Shown here: in pieces, positions 42,096 through 52,300 of the stretch
How the letters are laid out: every line of letters starts with the position of its first letter
Position numbering within the stretch: position 1 is the stretch's first letter
Origin: JBCBKL01 sp038521825
Lineage (GTDB): Bacteria > Pseudomonadota > Alphaproteobacteria > Rhodobacterales > Rhodobacteraceae
Assembly (NCBI GenBank): GCA_038521825.1
Contig: JBCBKL010000003.1
Span: 124,001-188,000 of the forward strand
Direction of reading: 5' to 3'
DNA length: 64,000 bases
Translations under genes and position numbers: made by a program
Notes under the pieces: generated by a model
Database searches by the model: none
What the model was told of the DNA's origin: nothing
The model's input: the letters and a program-made list of their open reading frames with translations, nothing else

Positions 42096-43310
42096 ATGCC
42101 AGATACTCGACTTCCCGTCACTGTTCTTTCCGGATTTCTGGGTGCAGGCAAGACAACCTTGCTGAACCGCGTCCTGAACAATCGCGAGGGGCGGCGTGTG
42201 GCTGTCATCGTAAACGACATGTCCGAGGTCAACATCGACGCGGACCTTGTTCGCGCCGATACAGAGCTTAGCCGGACCGACGAGACACTTGTCGAGATGT
42301 CCAACGGCTGCATCTGCTGCACGTTGCGCGACGATCTCTTGGATGAAGTGCGCCGGTTGGCGGCAGAACGGCGGTTTGACTATCTGCTGATCGAGAGCAC
42401 AGGGATTTCCGAGCCCCTGCCTGTTGCTGCCACTTTCGATTTCCGGGATGAGTTCGGTGACAGCCTGTCTGATGTTGCCCGGCTCGACACTATGGTGACT
42501 GTCGTCGATGCAGTGAATTTGCTCAAGGACTTCTCCAGCCACGATTTCCTACGCGACCGTGGGGAGGTCATGGGTGATGAGGATGAGCGCACACTTGTAC
42601 ATCTTTTGACCGACCAGATGGAATTCGCCGATGTCGTGATCGTGAACAAGACCGCCGATGCGACGGAAGCGCAGGTGGACGCTGCCCGCAAGATCATCCG
42701 CAGCCTGAATGCGGATGCCGAGATCATTGAGACCAACCATTGCGAGGTCGCGGCAGAGAAAATTCTCGACACCTGCCTCTTCGATTTCGAAAAGGCGCAT
42801 GAGCATCCGATGTGGGCCAAAGAGCTTTATGGTTTTGCTGATCACGTGCCGGAGACGGAAGAATACGGTGTGACCTCCTACGTTTACCGTGCACGTCAGC
42901 CCTTCATCCCTGAGAAAATCCTGGCGGTTCTAAACGGCGATATGCCCGGCGTGATCCGCGCCAAGGGACATTTCTGGATTACCACGCGCCCCGAATGGGT
43001 CGCGGAGTTCTCGCTTGCTGGTGCACTTTCGAGCGTCAAACCCATCGGCACCTGGTGGGCCTCTGTCCCACAAGAGCGCTGGCCAGATCATGCGTCCGCG
43101 CGTGAGTACATGCAGCAGCATTGGGTCGAGCCTTGGGGCGACAGGCGGCAGGAGCTTGTATTTGTTGGTTCCGACATCGATTGGTCTGCCCTCAAGGCGA
43201 AACTAGACGCCTGTCTTGTTCCATCTGTCTTGGCGGCAGGACCCGACTCTTTGCCTCTGGATATGCCAGATCCATTCCCCGGCTGGCGAAGCGTCGAGGA
43301 TGCCGCATGA
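42096..43310 (+). CDS. COG0523 / G3E GTPase (zinc metallochaperone-like)
   Basis: A 404-residue GTPase of the CobW/ZigA/YciC group: Walker A GFLGAGKTTLLNRVL near residue 15, the metal-binding CICC motif in SNGCICCTLRDDLLDEV, the guanine-specificity NKTAD segment, and the C-terminal CobW domain. Such proteins move zinc (or other metals) to client proteins. The ATG at 42096 fits the family; the frame extends 12 codons upstream. It is translationally coupled to the DUF1826 gene. Confidence 0.9.
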   Translation: MPDTRLPVTVLSGFLGAGKTTLLNRVLNNREGRRVAVIVNDMSEVNIDADLVRADTELSRTDETLVEMSNGCICCTLRDDLLDEVRRLAAERRFDYLLIESTGISEPLPVAATFDFRDEFGDSLSDVARLDTMVTVVDAVNLLKDFSSHDFLRDRGEVMGDEDERTLVHLLTDQMEFADVVIVNKTADATEAQVDAARKIIRSLNADAEIIETNHCEVAAEKILDTCLFDFEKAHEHPMWAKELYGFADHVPETEEYGVTSYVYRARQPFIPEKILAVLNGDMPGVIRAKGHFWITTRPEWVAEFSLAGALSSVKPIGTWWASVPQERWPDHASAREYMQQHWVEPWGDRRQELVFVGSDIDWSALKAKLDACLVPSVLAAGPDSLPLDMPDPFPGWRSVEDAA

Positions 43311-43941
43311 ATATCGTGACACGGGCAGCCGTAGCCCAACCGGCAGGTGTCAGCATTGCGCGCGACGCAAGAGGCCTGGAAAGCTTTCGTGACCCTGCCT
43401 GTGCTGCCACCATTTGGGATCGGGAGATGCCATCTGACGTCATCTCATGGCTTGACGAACTCGCTTCCGAAGTGTTGCCGAACGGGCGAGCGGCCTTGCA
43501 GGCCCAGGCCGTCAGTCACACTGTTCTCCGCCTCTGTAATATTGCCGGGATGCCAAATGGGTGGCAGCGTGATTGGCTCATTGTCGATATCGCCGATCTA
43601 GCACGGCGCTTTGCTGACCTCATGCAAGTCGCCTACGTTCAACTTCGGCTACGAGCTGTTACAACAAACGCCTGCCGCAAGTTCCACCTTGATGCAATCA
43701 CCGGCCGCCTGGTGTGCACCTATCGCGCAACGGGTACGCAATACGGAACGTCGATGCGAGGAGAAGACCCCGAGCACATCTTCACCGCTCCAACCGGCGC
43801 TCCAACTTTGCTGCGCGGGTCACTTTGGCCGCCAAATCCAACGGTGGGCCTTTTGCACCGTTCACCCCGATTGAGGGGACGGGGGAAACCCGTCTCCTCC
43901 TCGTTCTTGACCCAATCTTTGATCCGGAGGACGCGGAGTGA
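43307..43941 (+). pseudogene. DUF1826 gene with a one-base frameshift
   Basis: DUF1826 proteins accompany zinc-responsive COG0523 genes. The frame from the ATG at 43307 reads MNIVTRAAVAQPAGVS... to LLHRSP, then would run out of frame. The proper C-terminus PIEGTGETRLLLVLDPIFDPE continues in another frame to a stop at 43939-43941. The switch is at the C4 run 43865-43868: one added C restores the full family protein. Either a real knockout or a sequencing error; G3E-DUF1826-DUF6525 is an otherwise intact operon. Confidence 0.82.
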
Positions 43942-44210
43942 ACGGAAATCTTGGGCAAAGCAGCTTGCGACTGAAACGGCGCTCCAGTGACCCTATGAAT
44001 GACTTCGATAGCTTGCCTGCACCGGTCCGGCAGTGGGTAGCTCAAGCGGCCTTACCATGGTCCCCGACCTCAGTTCGCCGCATTTGGTCCAAGTCGCGGG
44101 CCAAAGGGCTGTCGGCAGAGGAGGCGCTCTTGTCGCTCCACGACGCTGAAGTCAGGGCGCTTGCACGCGATCGGCAATCCACAGGTTTCAAACTCAGATC
44201 CAAAACCTGA
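43938..44210 (+). CDS. DUF6525 family protein
   Basis: A 90-residue basic protein starting at GTG (43938), which overlaps the restored DUF1826 stop (GTGA). Its core SLRLKRRSSDPMNDFDSLPAPVR and QAALPWSPTSVRRIW matches small DUF6525 proteins of Rhodobacteraceae. No function is known. Its coupling to DUF1826 and the COG0523 gene suggests a metal-homeostasis role, an inference only. Confidence 0.78.
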   Translation: MNGNLGQSSLRLKRRSSDPMNDFDSLPAPVRQWVAQAALPWSPTSVRRIWSKSRAKGLSAEEALLSLHDAEVRALARDRQSTGFKLRSKT

Positions 44211-44556
44211 GGGATACGCCGCTGTTGTATCCGACGTAGCTCTGCGGGCTAAAGGCTCTCGCGCGCAGCTACAAAACTGGATGAATAACTTACAGCTGCG
44301 TTCATCCTTGCGCGTCGATCCAGTTGCTTACCTTCTTGGGGGAGCGTCTGCTTTGTGACGGCCGCGCTGCGGCGAGACAAAAGATGGCGAGGGTCTTGTA
44401 TAGGTCGTTGATCGGAAGATCCCGCGGAAGCCGGAGACGCCGCTTTGCCTTTGAAGTGAGCGGTGAGCCCGTTTTGGGCTGCAATTGGCTGCCAAGGAGT
44501 ATCCGCCGTGATGGTACTTATCTTGCAAAACCTGCGAGATATCGTAGTTCTCCACT
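44211..44556. other. Gene-free stretch with a regulatory inverted repeat
   Basis: No gene that I can support; short frames lack protein character. At 44519-44541, 16 bases before the ATG of the XRE-cupin regulator, lies TATCTTGC-N7-GCGAGATA, an inverted repeat with one mismatch per arm. It is a likely autoregulatory operator for that gene. Confidence 0.45.
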
Positions 44557-45126
44557 ATGACGGAAAGTGTTGACGCCATATTGAATGCCCTGCCCCGGCG
44601 CTTGAAAGAGGCTCGCAAGGCGCAAGGTTTGTCTTTGGACGCGGTAGCCAATCTGAGCGGTGTGTCTCGTTCCATGGTCAGCCAGATAGAACGCCAAGAA
44701 AGCAGCCCGACGATCGCCACCCTTTGGAACCTGACGCGGGCCCTGAATGTGGATTTTGCGGGACTGATGGACCACGGTTCGCAAGGCAACAAAATCGACA
44801 TGCTGCCCGCCAACGAGGTCCCCACAATCGAGAATATGGGGCAGGGCTGCCGCATCGCAATCCTCTCTCCGCCGCAGGACGCGGGTGAACACGAAGTGTA
44901 TGACATCCACTTCCAAGAAGGCGGCGTGCTCAGCAGTCAGCCGCATGCTCGTGGCGTGGCTGAGCAACTGACCGTTCTAGAAGGCGCGGTGCGTGTGACG
45001 TCTGCCAGTGCTACCGCTGATCTATCGACGGGTGATACGGCGCGTTATGCGGCTGATGTTGCGCATGAGATCGCGGCTGTGCAGGGGCCTGCGCGGGTGT
45101 TTCTGATCGTAAAGCCCCAGAAGTAG
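44557..45126 (+). CDS. XRE-family regulator with cupin sensor domain
   Basis: A 189-residue protein: N-terminal helix-turn-helix (LKEARKAQGLSLDAVANLSGVSRSMVSQIERQESSPTIATLWNL) and a C-terminal RmlC-like cupin (AEQLTVLEGAVRV, ADVAHEIAAV). This architecture commonly controls amino acid catabolism. It is 91 bases before kbl on the same strand, which suggests it controls the threonine-degradation operon; the inverted repeat before its ATG is a candidate site. Confidence 0.92.
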   Translation: MTESVDAILNALPRRLKEARKAQGLSLDAVANLSGVSRSMVSQIERQESSPTIATLWNLTRALNVDFAGLMDHGSQGNKIDMLPANEVPTIENMGQGCRIAILSPPQDAGEHEVYDIHFQEGGVLSSQPHARGVAEQLTVLEGAVRVTSASATADLSTGDTARYAADVAHEIAAVQGPARVFLIVKPQK

Positions 45127-45217
45127 TACCGCCATCGGAGGGTTTCCGCGATAGCGGAGAACACTATTGCGGAATTTTGTCCGTTATGACAGATATTGGA
45201 CCAGAAGGAGAATCTTC

Positions 45218-46405
45218 GTGTCCAATCCGTTTCTTGCCGATGTCACCGACACCCTCGCGCAGATCGAACGCGAGGGCTTCTATAAACGCGAGCGTCTGAT
45301 CACCTCTGAGCAGGCCGGGACGGTCACTGTTGGGGAGCGCGAGGTGATTAACCTGTGCGCCAACAACTACCTTGGCCTCGCGAACCATCTCGCCTTGGTC
45401 AATGCTGCGAAGGGCGCGATGGACCGGCATGGCTACGGCATGGCCAGCGTTCGGTTCATCTGTGGCACACAAGACCTGCACCGCGACCTTGAAACTCGCC
45501 TTGCGCGTTTTCTCGGCAAGGACGACGCCATCCTGTTCGCCGCCTGTTTCGACGCCAATGGTGGGTTGTTCGAGCCGCTTTTGGGGCCGGAGGACGCAAT
45601 AGTCTCAGACAGTCTGAACCACGCATCGATCATCGATGGCATTCGTCTGTGCAAGGCAAAGCGATATCGCTACGCCAATAACGACATGGATGATCTAGAC
45701 CAGATGTTGAGACGTGCCCGCAACGAGGGCGCGCGGCACACGATGATCGCCACCGATGGCGTGTTCTCGATGGATGGCCATTTGGCCAACCTGCCCGAGA
45801 TCACGCGTCTGGCAAAGGAATATGAAGCGGTGGTCATGGTCGATGACTGTCATGCAACCGGCTTTTTGGGGCCAAATGGCGCGGGCACACCGGATCACTT
45901 TGGTGTCGATGTTGATATTCTGACGGGGACTTTGGGCAAGGCACTTGGTGGCGCGATTGGTGGCTATATCGCCGGACCGCAACCGGTGATCGATCTGCTG
46001 CGTCAACGGGCGCGACCTTATCTGTTCTCCAATTCTCTACCGCCGGCAGTGGTGGCCGCCGGGATCGAGGCAATCAAGCTAGTCGAAAACGGGGCAGATT
46101 TGCGAACGCGGCTTTTTGAAAACGCCGCCTACTGGCGCGCTGGGCTGGAACGACTAGGCTTTGACCTCTTGCCCGGAGATCACCCTATCATTCCGGTCAT
46201 GTTAGGCGAGGCACAACTGGCGCAGGATATGGCGTCCAAATTGTTCGACCATGGCGTCTACGTCTCTGGCTTCTTCTTCCCTGTTGTCGCCCGCGGGCAG
46301 GCGCGTATTCGCACCCAGATGAATGCGGCTTTGACAATTAAGGATCTCGACCGCGCATTGTCTGCCTTTGAAAGAGTTGGCCGTGACCTGGCGGTGATCC
46401 AATGA
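45218..46405 (+). CDS. kbl: Glycine C-acetyltransferase (2-amino-3-ketobutyrate CoA ligase)
   Basis: Kbl cleaves 2-amino-3-ketobutyrate with CoA to glycine and acetyl-CoA, the second step of threonine breakdown. 395 residues; PLP fold type I with NNYLGLANHLALV, the DDCHATGFLGPNGAGTPDHF segment and the PLP lysine in TGTLGKALGGAIGGYI. Translation starts at GTG 45218 after a GAAGGAG ribosome site. The stop overlaps the tdh ATG. Confidence 0.96.
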   Translation: MSNPFLADVTDTLAQIEREGFYKRERLITSEQAGTVTVGEREVINLCANNYLGLANHLALVNAAKGAMDRHGYGMASVRFICGTQDLHRDLETRLARFLGKDDAILFAACFDANGGLFEPLLGPEDAIVSDSLNHASIIDGIRLCKAKRYRYANNDMDDLDQMLRRARNEGARHTMIATDGVFSMDGHLANLPEITRLAKEYEAVVMVDDCHATGFLGPNGAGTPDHFGVDVDILTGTLGKALGGAIGGYIAGPQPVIDLLRQRARPYLFSNSLPPAVVAAGIEAIKLVENGADLRTRLFENAAYWRAGLERLGFDLLPGDHPIIPVMLGEAQLAQDMASKLFDHGVYVSGFFFPVVARGQARIRTQMNAALTIKDLDRALSAFERVGRDLAVIQ

Positions 46406-47466
46406 GTGTAACCACCATGACCGCGCTTGCCAAGACGAGGCCGCAAGAAGGGCTTTGGCAGATCGAAGCTCCGGTGCCTGAGATCGGGCCGGACGACGTG
46501 CTGATCCGTATCAATGCCACCGGCATTTGTGGGACGGACATTCACATCTGGAACTGGGATGACTGGGCTGCGTCAACGGTGCCGTTGCCAATGATCACGG
46601 GGCATGAGTTCGCAGGCGAGATTGTCGAGATCGGCCGCAATGTCAGCGGCCTGTACCTTGGTCAGCGGTGTTCGGGCGAAGGGCATTTGATTGGCAGTGA
46701 AAGCCGGCAGTCGCGGGCGGGCAAGTTTCACCTTGATCCCGGCACGCGCGGAATCGGTGTCAATGAACAAGGTGCCTTCGCGCAGTATCTCAAGCTACCG
46801 GCCTTCAATGTAGTGCCATTGCCGGATGACATCCCCGATGAGATTGGAGCCATCCTCGATCCCTTGGGAAATGCAGTTCACACCGCGCTCAGTTTTGATC
46901 TGCTGGGTGAGGATGTCCTGATCACTGGCGCCGGACCCATCGGCATCATGGCGGCTGCGGTCGCCCGCCATGCCGGCGCGCGGCATGTGGTGCTGACAGA
47001 TGTGAGCAGCTATCGGCTCAAACTTGCGGAAACGGTGGTTCCAACGGTTCGCACGGTGAACGTCGGTAACGAAGACCTGAACGACGTCGTCCAGGAACTG
47101 GGTCTGAAAGAAGGTTTCGATGTTGGCCTCGAGATGTCCGGCAACCAGGCAGCACTCGATCAGATGATCGAAGCATTGGTCATGGGCGGAAGGATCGCGC
47201 TGCTTGGTATCCCGCCGGGGCAGTCCCCGGTCGATTGGAGCCGTATTGTCTTCAAGGCCATCACAATCAAGGGCGTCTATGGGCGCGAGATGTTCGAGAC
47301 CTGGTACAAGATGATCGCCATGCTGCAAAACGGGCTCGATGTCAGCCGCATCATCACCCACAGATTTGACGTTTCTGACTATGCGAAAGGTTTTGCCGAG
47401 ATGAAGTCGGGCCAATCGGGCAAGGTCGTTTTGAATTGGCGTGACACCAGCAAGACGGTGGTTTGA
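46402..47466 (+). CDS. tdh: L-threonine 3-dehydrogenase lacking structural-zinc cysteines
   Basis: Tdh oxidises threonine to 2-amino-3-ketobutyrate, which Kbl (4-base overlap, upstream) uses. 354 residues: catalytic-zinc GICGTDIHIWNWDDW and GHEFAGEIVEIG, NAD site ITGAGPIGIMAAAVARHAGA. In E. coli Tdh the structural zinc is held by four cysteines in CGHCRNCRAGRRHLC. The equivalent stretch here is GSESRQSRAGKFHLD, so all four ligands are gone. The remaining catalytic residues are intact. A true Tdh by context; a related dehydrogenase with another substrate is the alternative. Confidence 0.9.
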   Translation: MSVTTMTALAKTRPQEGLWQIEAPVPEIGPDDVLIRINATGICGTDIHIWNWDDWAASTVPLPMITGHEFAGEIVEIGRNVSGLYLGQRCSGEGHLIGSESRQSRAGKFHLDPGTRGIGVNEQGAFAQYLKLPAFNVVPLPDDIPDEIGAILDPLGNAVHTALSFDLLGEDVLITGAGPIGIMAAAVARHAGARHVVLTDVSSYRLKLAETVVPTVRTVNVGNEDLNDVVQELGLKEGFDVGLEMSGNQAALDQMIEALVMGGRIALLGIPPGQSPVDWSRIVFKAITIKGVYGREMFETWYKMIAMLQNGLDVSRIITHRFDVSDYAKGFAEMKSGQSGKVVLNWRDTSKTVV

Positions 47467-47598
47467 TATTATCCGGCTTGCGGACCTCTTCCTTTGCCAA
47501 GGCAATGCATCCGCGACGTATGTTTTTTGTAACGAACCGCGGGGCAGCATAAGGTTAGGGCGCAATTGTCCGGATTGAGCCTTCCTCATTTGAGCGAG

Positions 47599-47967
47599 AT
47601 GGATCTGCCGACACCATTCTGTGCGTGCTCCGATAGCGATGGTGTGCGCAGGCACTACCAATGCCGCAAAGTGAACGAACGGTGGGTTTCCCTAGCCGGC
47701 AACGCGCAGATGAAGGCCGGGCTTGAAAAGTTGATCGAGGCACTTGACGCAAACCACCGCGAGCACTTCCACGAATGGCTTTATTCAACCGTGCAAAACA
47801 AGGAGCGATTGACTGAAACCTCGATGGAAACCTTCCTTGGTTTCATCTGGGACCCGGCCTGGGTCGGGCCCCTGCGGCGAACCGCTGCTTGGATCGTTCT
47901 CGGCGACTATGCTCCAGCTGCCCACGCCAAGGGATTTTCGACGGAGCATCCTGCGCAAAACAGCTAA
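47599..47967 (+). CDS. Hypothetical protein, 122 residues
   Basis: A frame starting at ATG 47599 (GAGCGAG just upstream; a TTG 11 codons earlier is an alternative). It reads like a soluble, mixed alpha protein: HYQCRKVNERWVSLAGNAQM in the first half, EHFHEWLYSTVQNKERL in the middle and SMETFLGFIWDPAWVGPLRR near the end. I do not recognise a family. It lies between tdh and tRNA-Leu with no operon partner. Confidence 0.5.
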   Translation: MDLPTPFCACSDSDGVRRHYQCRKVNERWVSLAGNAQMKAGLEKLIEALDANHREHFHEWLYSTVQNKERLTETSMETFLGFIWDPAWVGPLRRTAAWIVLGDYAPAAHAKGFSTEHPAQNS

Positions 47968-48065
47968 CTAAATCGCAGCGCTTGCGCTCAAAGGGACAAA
48001 TTGGGGGAGCGATCTAATGGAAGCGATGTAAGATTCTGATGAAAGGTAATTTTCCGAGTGACATA

Positions 48066-48151
48066 TGGTGCGGGCGGTGGGACTCGAACCCACACGGGCA
48101 TACGCCCTTCGGATTTTAAGTCCGATATGTCTACCATTCCATCACGCCCGC
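48066..48151 (-). tRNA. tRNA-Leu (TAA), CCA encoded
   Basis: Minus-strand cloverleaf with acceptor GCGGGCG/CGCCCGC, anticodon loop CTTAAAA (TAA, Leu), the long variable arm expected for tRNA-Leu, T-arm GGGTTCGAGTCCC and an encoded CCA. Confidence 0.96.
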
Positions 48152-48204
48152 AGCGCGTGTGCCTTCGCGGTTTATTGAAGGGTGACCGAGCGCTCAAGCC
48201 CCTT

Positions 48205-48759
48205 TTACAGGTCTTGCCCAACCGGTCCGAGCGGCGCGCCAGGCGCGACAAGTGCACGTTCGCTGAGCCAGGGATTGTTTTCGAGCGCCTCCAGCATCTG
48301 CAGCCGGGCAGAGCTAAGGTTGCCGATATGCATGAGCGTCAGGGCACGACCCGATTGCGCGCCGACGTGGTTCGGTGACATCGACAGTACCTTGTCCAGA
48401 TCGTCGAGCGCGCCGTTGAAATTGCCCTGCAGATAGCGCACGAACGCGCGCTGATTGTAGCCTTCGGCATAGTTCGGGCAGTAATCGATCAATCTCTGAA
48501 ACTCGGCTTCGGCCCCTAGATAGTCGTAGCTGCTGCGGCGGCGCATGCCACTATCAAGGATCTCCTGGGCCTGCGCATTTGGTGCTTTGAGCCAAAGCTG
48601 CCACATCTTGTCCGATGCGACGCGGCCGGCCATCTCGGTCTTCGCGCCACGCGCTTCCTCAAGCAGCAGCGCCATGTCCTGGCTTGTATCAAGGGCAGGC
48701 GGGCAGTTCTCGGCCGCGGCAAGGGATGCCGTCAGAAAAAGCGCAATGGTCCATCTCAT
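48205..48759 (-). CDS. Exported tetratricopeptide-repeat protein
   Basis: A 184-residue protein with a signal peptide (MRWTIALFLTASLAAAENC, cleaved after AAA). Two or three TPR units follow: YLGAEAEFQRLIDYCPNYAEGYN, LQGNFNGALDDLDKVLSMSPNHVG and IGNLSSARLQMLEALENNPWLSE. It is likely periplasmic and acts as a scaffold. It is downstream of putR on the same strand by 31 bases, perhaps by chance. No closer functional clue is visible. Confidence 0.8.
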   Translation of the reverse strand: MRWTIALFLTASLAAAENCPPALDTSQDMALLLEEARGAKTEMAGRVASDKMWQLWLKAPNAQAQEILDSGMRRRSSYDYLGAEAEFQRLIDYCPNYAEGYNQRAFVRYLQGNFNGALDDLDKVLSMSPNHVGAQSGRALTLMHIGNLSSARLQMLEALENNPWLSERALVAPGAPLGPVGQDL

Positions 48760-48790
48760 GTCCTCAAGGATGGCCCAGTTTGCCGTTTGG

Positions 48791-49291
48791 TCAAGCTTCG
48801 CCCAGTGTCATGGTGCCCTTCACGGCCTCCATCGCCACATAAGTAGACGAATTCGCGACATGGGGCAGGGCCGAGATAACCTCCCCCAGGAACTGCCGAT
48901 ATTGGGCCATATCCTTTGTGCGAACCTTCAGAAGATAGTCAAAGCTGCCCGCGATCATATGCGCCTCTTCGATCTGGGGCAGGGCACCTACGGCCGCGTT
49001 AAAGGCAGAAAGCGCGGCCTCTCGTGTGTCGGATAGCTTGACCTCTACGAACGCGACATGATCGAGCCGCAACAGGGCTGGGTTCAGCACTGCGCGATAT
49101 CCCTGAATAACACCGGTCTGCTCCAATCGCCTTAGACGGGCTTGCGTCGGAGACTTGGACAGCCCAATCTTGTCGGCCAGTTCGGTGACGCTCATCCGTC
49201 CGTCTTGAGCGAGTGCGGTTAGTATCGCCTGATCGAACCGGTCGAGCCCCGATGGTTCAAAAATCTTGCTACCTAGCATATTTTTGACCAT
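48791..49291 (-). CDS. putR: Lrp/AsnC-family regulator, PutR-like
   Basis: A 166-residue Lrp-type regulator: N-terminal HTH (LDRFDQAILTALAQDGRMSVTELADKIGLSKSPTQARLRRLE) and a C-terminal RAM domain (KVRTKDMAQYRQFL). It is divergent from putA by 63 bases. In alphaproteobacteria PutR activates putA in response to proline, which fits since this PutA has no DNA-binding domain of its own. Start ATG 49291 or 49279. Confidence 0.93.
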   Translation of the reverse strand: MVKNMLGSKIFEPSGLDRFDQAILTALAQDGRMSVTELADKIGLSKSPTQARLRRLEQTGVIQGYRAVLNPALLRLDHVAFVEVKLSDTREAALSAFNAAVGALPQIEEAHMIAGSFDYLLKVRTKDMAQYRQFLGEVISALPHVANSSTYVAMEAVKGTMTLGEA

Positions 49292-49354
49292 TCTGCCCTC
49301 ATATGACTATCATTTCAGTCTAATCGACTTCAGACTTGCGCGTATAGTGGTCAC

Positions 49355-52300
49355 ATGCCTGAATCAAGCTTTCCAAGCCAGTACGCGGCCTTTGCGCAGT
49401 TGATCGACGCGGCCATGTATGCCGATCCCGCTGAGGTTTTGCCTCAACTCGTGAAAGATGCCGCGCTTGACGACGGTGATCGCGCAGCGATCTCGGCCCG
49501 CGCCACCGATCTGGTCCGTCGTCTGCGCAGCGGGTCACATCCAGGGATGATGGAGGTCTTTCTGGCCGAGTACGGCCTTTCCACCGACGAGGGTGTGGCG
49601 TTGATGTGCCTTGCGGAGGCGCTCTTGCGGGTGCCCGACGCCGAAACCATCGATGCTCTGATCGAAGACAAGATCGCCCCGTCGAACTGGGGCAAACATT
49701 TGGGGCATTCGACGTCATCGCTGGTCAATGCCTCCACCTGGGCGCTTATGCTGACGGGCCGCGTCCTTGATGACGCGCCGCCCGGACCCATCGGACATCT
49801 GCACAATGCCATCAAGCGCCTTGGCGAACCTGTGATCCGGCTCGCCGTGTCGCAGGCGATGAAAGAGATGGGGCGGCAATTCGTGCTGGGCGAAGACATC
49901 GAAAGCGCGATGCGCCGGGCGGCAGGAATGGAAGCCAAGGGCTATACCTACAGCTATGACATGCTGGGTGAGGCCGCGCTGACCGATGAAGACGCGCGGC
50001 ATTATCACCTGAGCTATTCCCGCGCGATCTCGGCCATTGCCCGGTCATGCAATGCGGACGACATACGCCGGAATCCCGGCATCTCGGTCAAACTGTCGGC
50101 TCTGCATCCACGATACGAACGTGGCCATGCCGCATCGGTCATGGAAGATCTGGTTCCGCGCCTGCGCTCACTGGCGATGCTGGCCAAGTCAGCGGGCATG
50201 GGGCTTAACGTCGATGCGGAAGAAGCAGACCGGCTTTCCTTGTCTCTGGAGGTTATCGACGCTGTTCTGGGCGAGCCTGCATTGGCCGGATGGGATGGGT
50301 TTGGCATCGTTGTTCAAGCCTATGGGCAGCGGGCTGGAACCGTGATCGACGCCATCTACGACATGGCAAAGCGGCATGATCGCCGCCTTATGGTTCGACT
50401 GGTCAAAGGCGCTTATTGGGATACCGAGATCAAGCGGGCTCAGGTTTTGGGTCTCTATGGCTTTCCGGTCTTCACCCGCAAGGCCGAGACCGATGTCAGT
50501 TACATTGCGAACGCTCGTAGGCTCTTGGGGATGACCGACCGGATCTATCCGCAATTCGCCACCCACAACGCTCATACGGTTGCAGCGATCCTGCATATGA
50601 AGGCGCCTACAGAAACGTATGAGTTCCAGCGCCTGCATGGCATGGGCGAGGCGCTGCACAACCTGGTCCTGAGCGACGAAAAGACCCGCTGCCGGATCTA
50701 TGCGCCCGTTGGCGCCCATCGTGATCTGCTGGCCTATCTTGTTCGCCGGCTCCTGGAGAACGGGGCAAATTCGAGCTTCGTTAACCAGATCGTCGATGAG
50801 GACGTCGCGCCTGAGGTGGTCGCCTCTGATCCCTTCGCTGGGTTGTCAACTGACCCTCCGACGATCGCGCGCGGAACCGATCTGTTCATGCCGCAGCGGC
50901 CCAATTCGATGGGCTTCGATCTGAGCAATATTGCGACATTGGACCGTATCGACACCGCGCGCGATCCGTTTCGATTACACACCTGGGCGGTTGCGCCTCT
51001 CGTTTGTGGCAATGGCGATGCCGGGCCATCCATCCCGGTAATCAACCCGGCCTCTCCGGATGACCATGTGGGTCAGGTCCAGGTCGCGACCGCGGACGAG
51101 GCGGTACAGGCTATTACCGACGCGCAGCCTTGGGCCGCCCCTGCAGCAGAACGGGCCGCTATTCTGAATGCGGCAGCTGATCTGTATGAAGAGAAAAACG
51201 GCGAGATATTTGCCCTGCTGGCGCGTGAGGCAGGCAAGAGCCTGCCGGACGCGGTGGCGGAGTTGCGGGAGGCCGTGGATTTTCTGCGCTACTACGCCGC
51301 TCAACCCCTCGACGGGCAGCCTCTGGGCAAAGTAGTCTGCATCTCACCCTGGAACTTCCCTTTGGCGATCTTTACCGGACAGATTGCGGCCGCGTTGATG
51401 ACTGGTAATGCTGTCTTGGCCAAACCGGCCGAGCAGACCCCGCTGATCGCAAATCTGGGCGCTTCACTCCTGCACAAGGCCGGCGTGCCGCCATCGGCCC
51501 TGCAGCTTTTGCCTGGTGACGGGTCTGTCGGGGCCGCGCTCACGAGCGCTGGCCCGGATGGCGTAGTATTTACCGGCTCGACCGAAACCGCCTTGCGTAT
51601 CAGGGCGAGCCTTGCCGAACACGCCGCGCCCGGCACCCCGCTGATCGCCGAGACGGGTGGGATCAACGCAATGATCGTCGATTCAACGGCTTTGCCGGAA
51701 CAGGCTGTGCGCAGCATCATAGAAAGCGCTTTTCAGTCGGCGGGGCAGCGGTGTTCGGCCCTGCGCTGTCTCTACGTTCAAGACGATATCGCCGACGATT
51801 TCGAACGGATGCTGATGGGGTCCATGGACGTCCTCAAGGCAGGTGATCCGTGGGAGATTTCGACGGATGTTGGCCCGGTCATCGACGGGATCGCGCGCGA
51901 CGACTTCGCGGCCTATATCGCGCAAGCTCGTGCCGAGGGGCGGGTTCTTTACGAAGGCACGACACCCGAAGAGGGGACGTTCATCTCTCCAACCCTGATC
52001 CGTGTGCGCGGGATCAACGATGTCGAACGCGAAGTGTTTGGTCCGGTCCTTCATATCGCCCGGTATCGCGCAGGTGACCTCGACCGGGTTATCGACGACA
52101 TCAACGCCACCGGTTATGGCCTGACCTTTGGGCTGCACACACGTATCGACGACCGGGTGCAGCATGTGGCGGACCGCGTCACTGCCGGAAACATCTACGT
52201 TAATCGCAACCAGATTGGCGCCATCGTGGGCAGTCAGCCCTTTGGCGGGCATGGGCTTTCAGGTACTGGCCCCAAGGCTGGTGGCCCTGACTATCTGCTG

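Noticed and set aside
44328..44906. A 192-residue minus-strand frame over the XRE-cupin regulator
   Set aside because: It is antisense to a clear HTH-cupin gene and carries no family signature.
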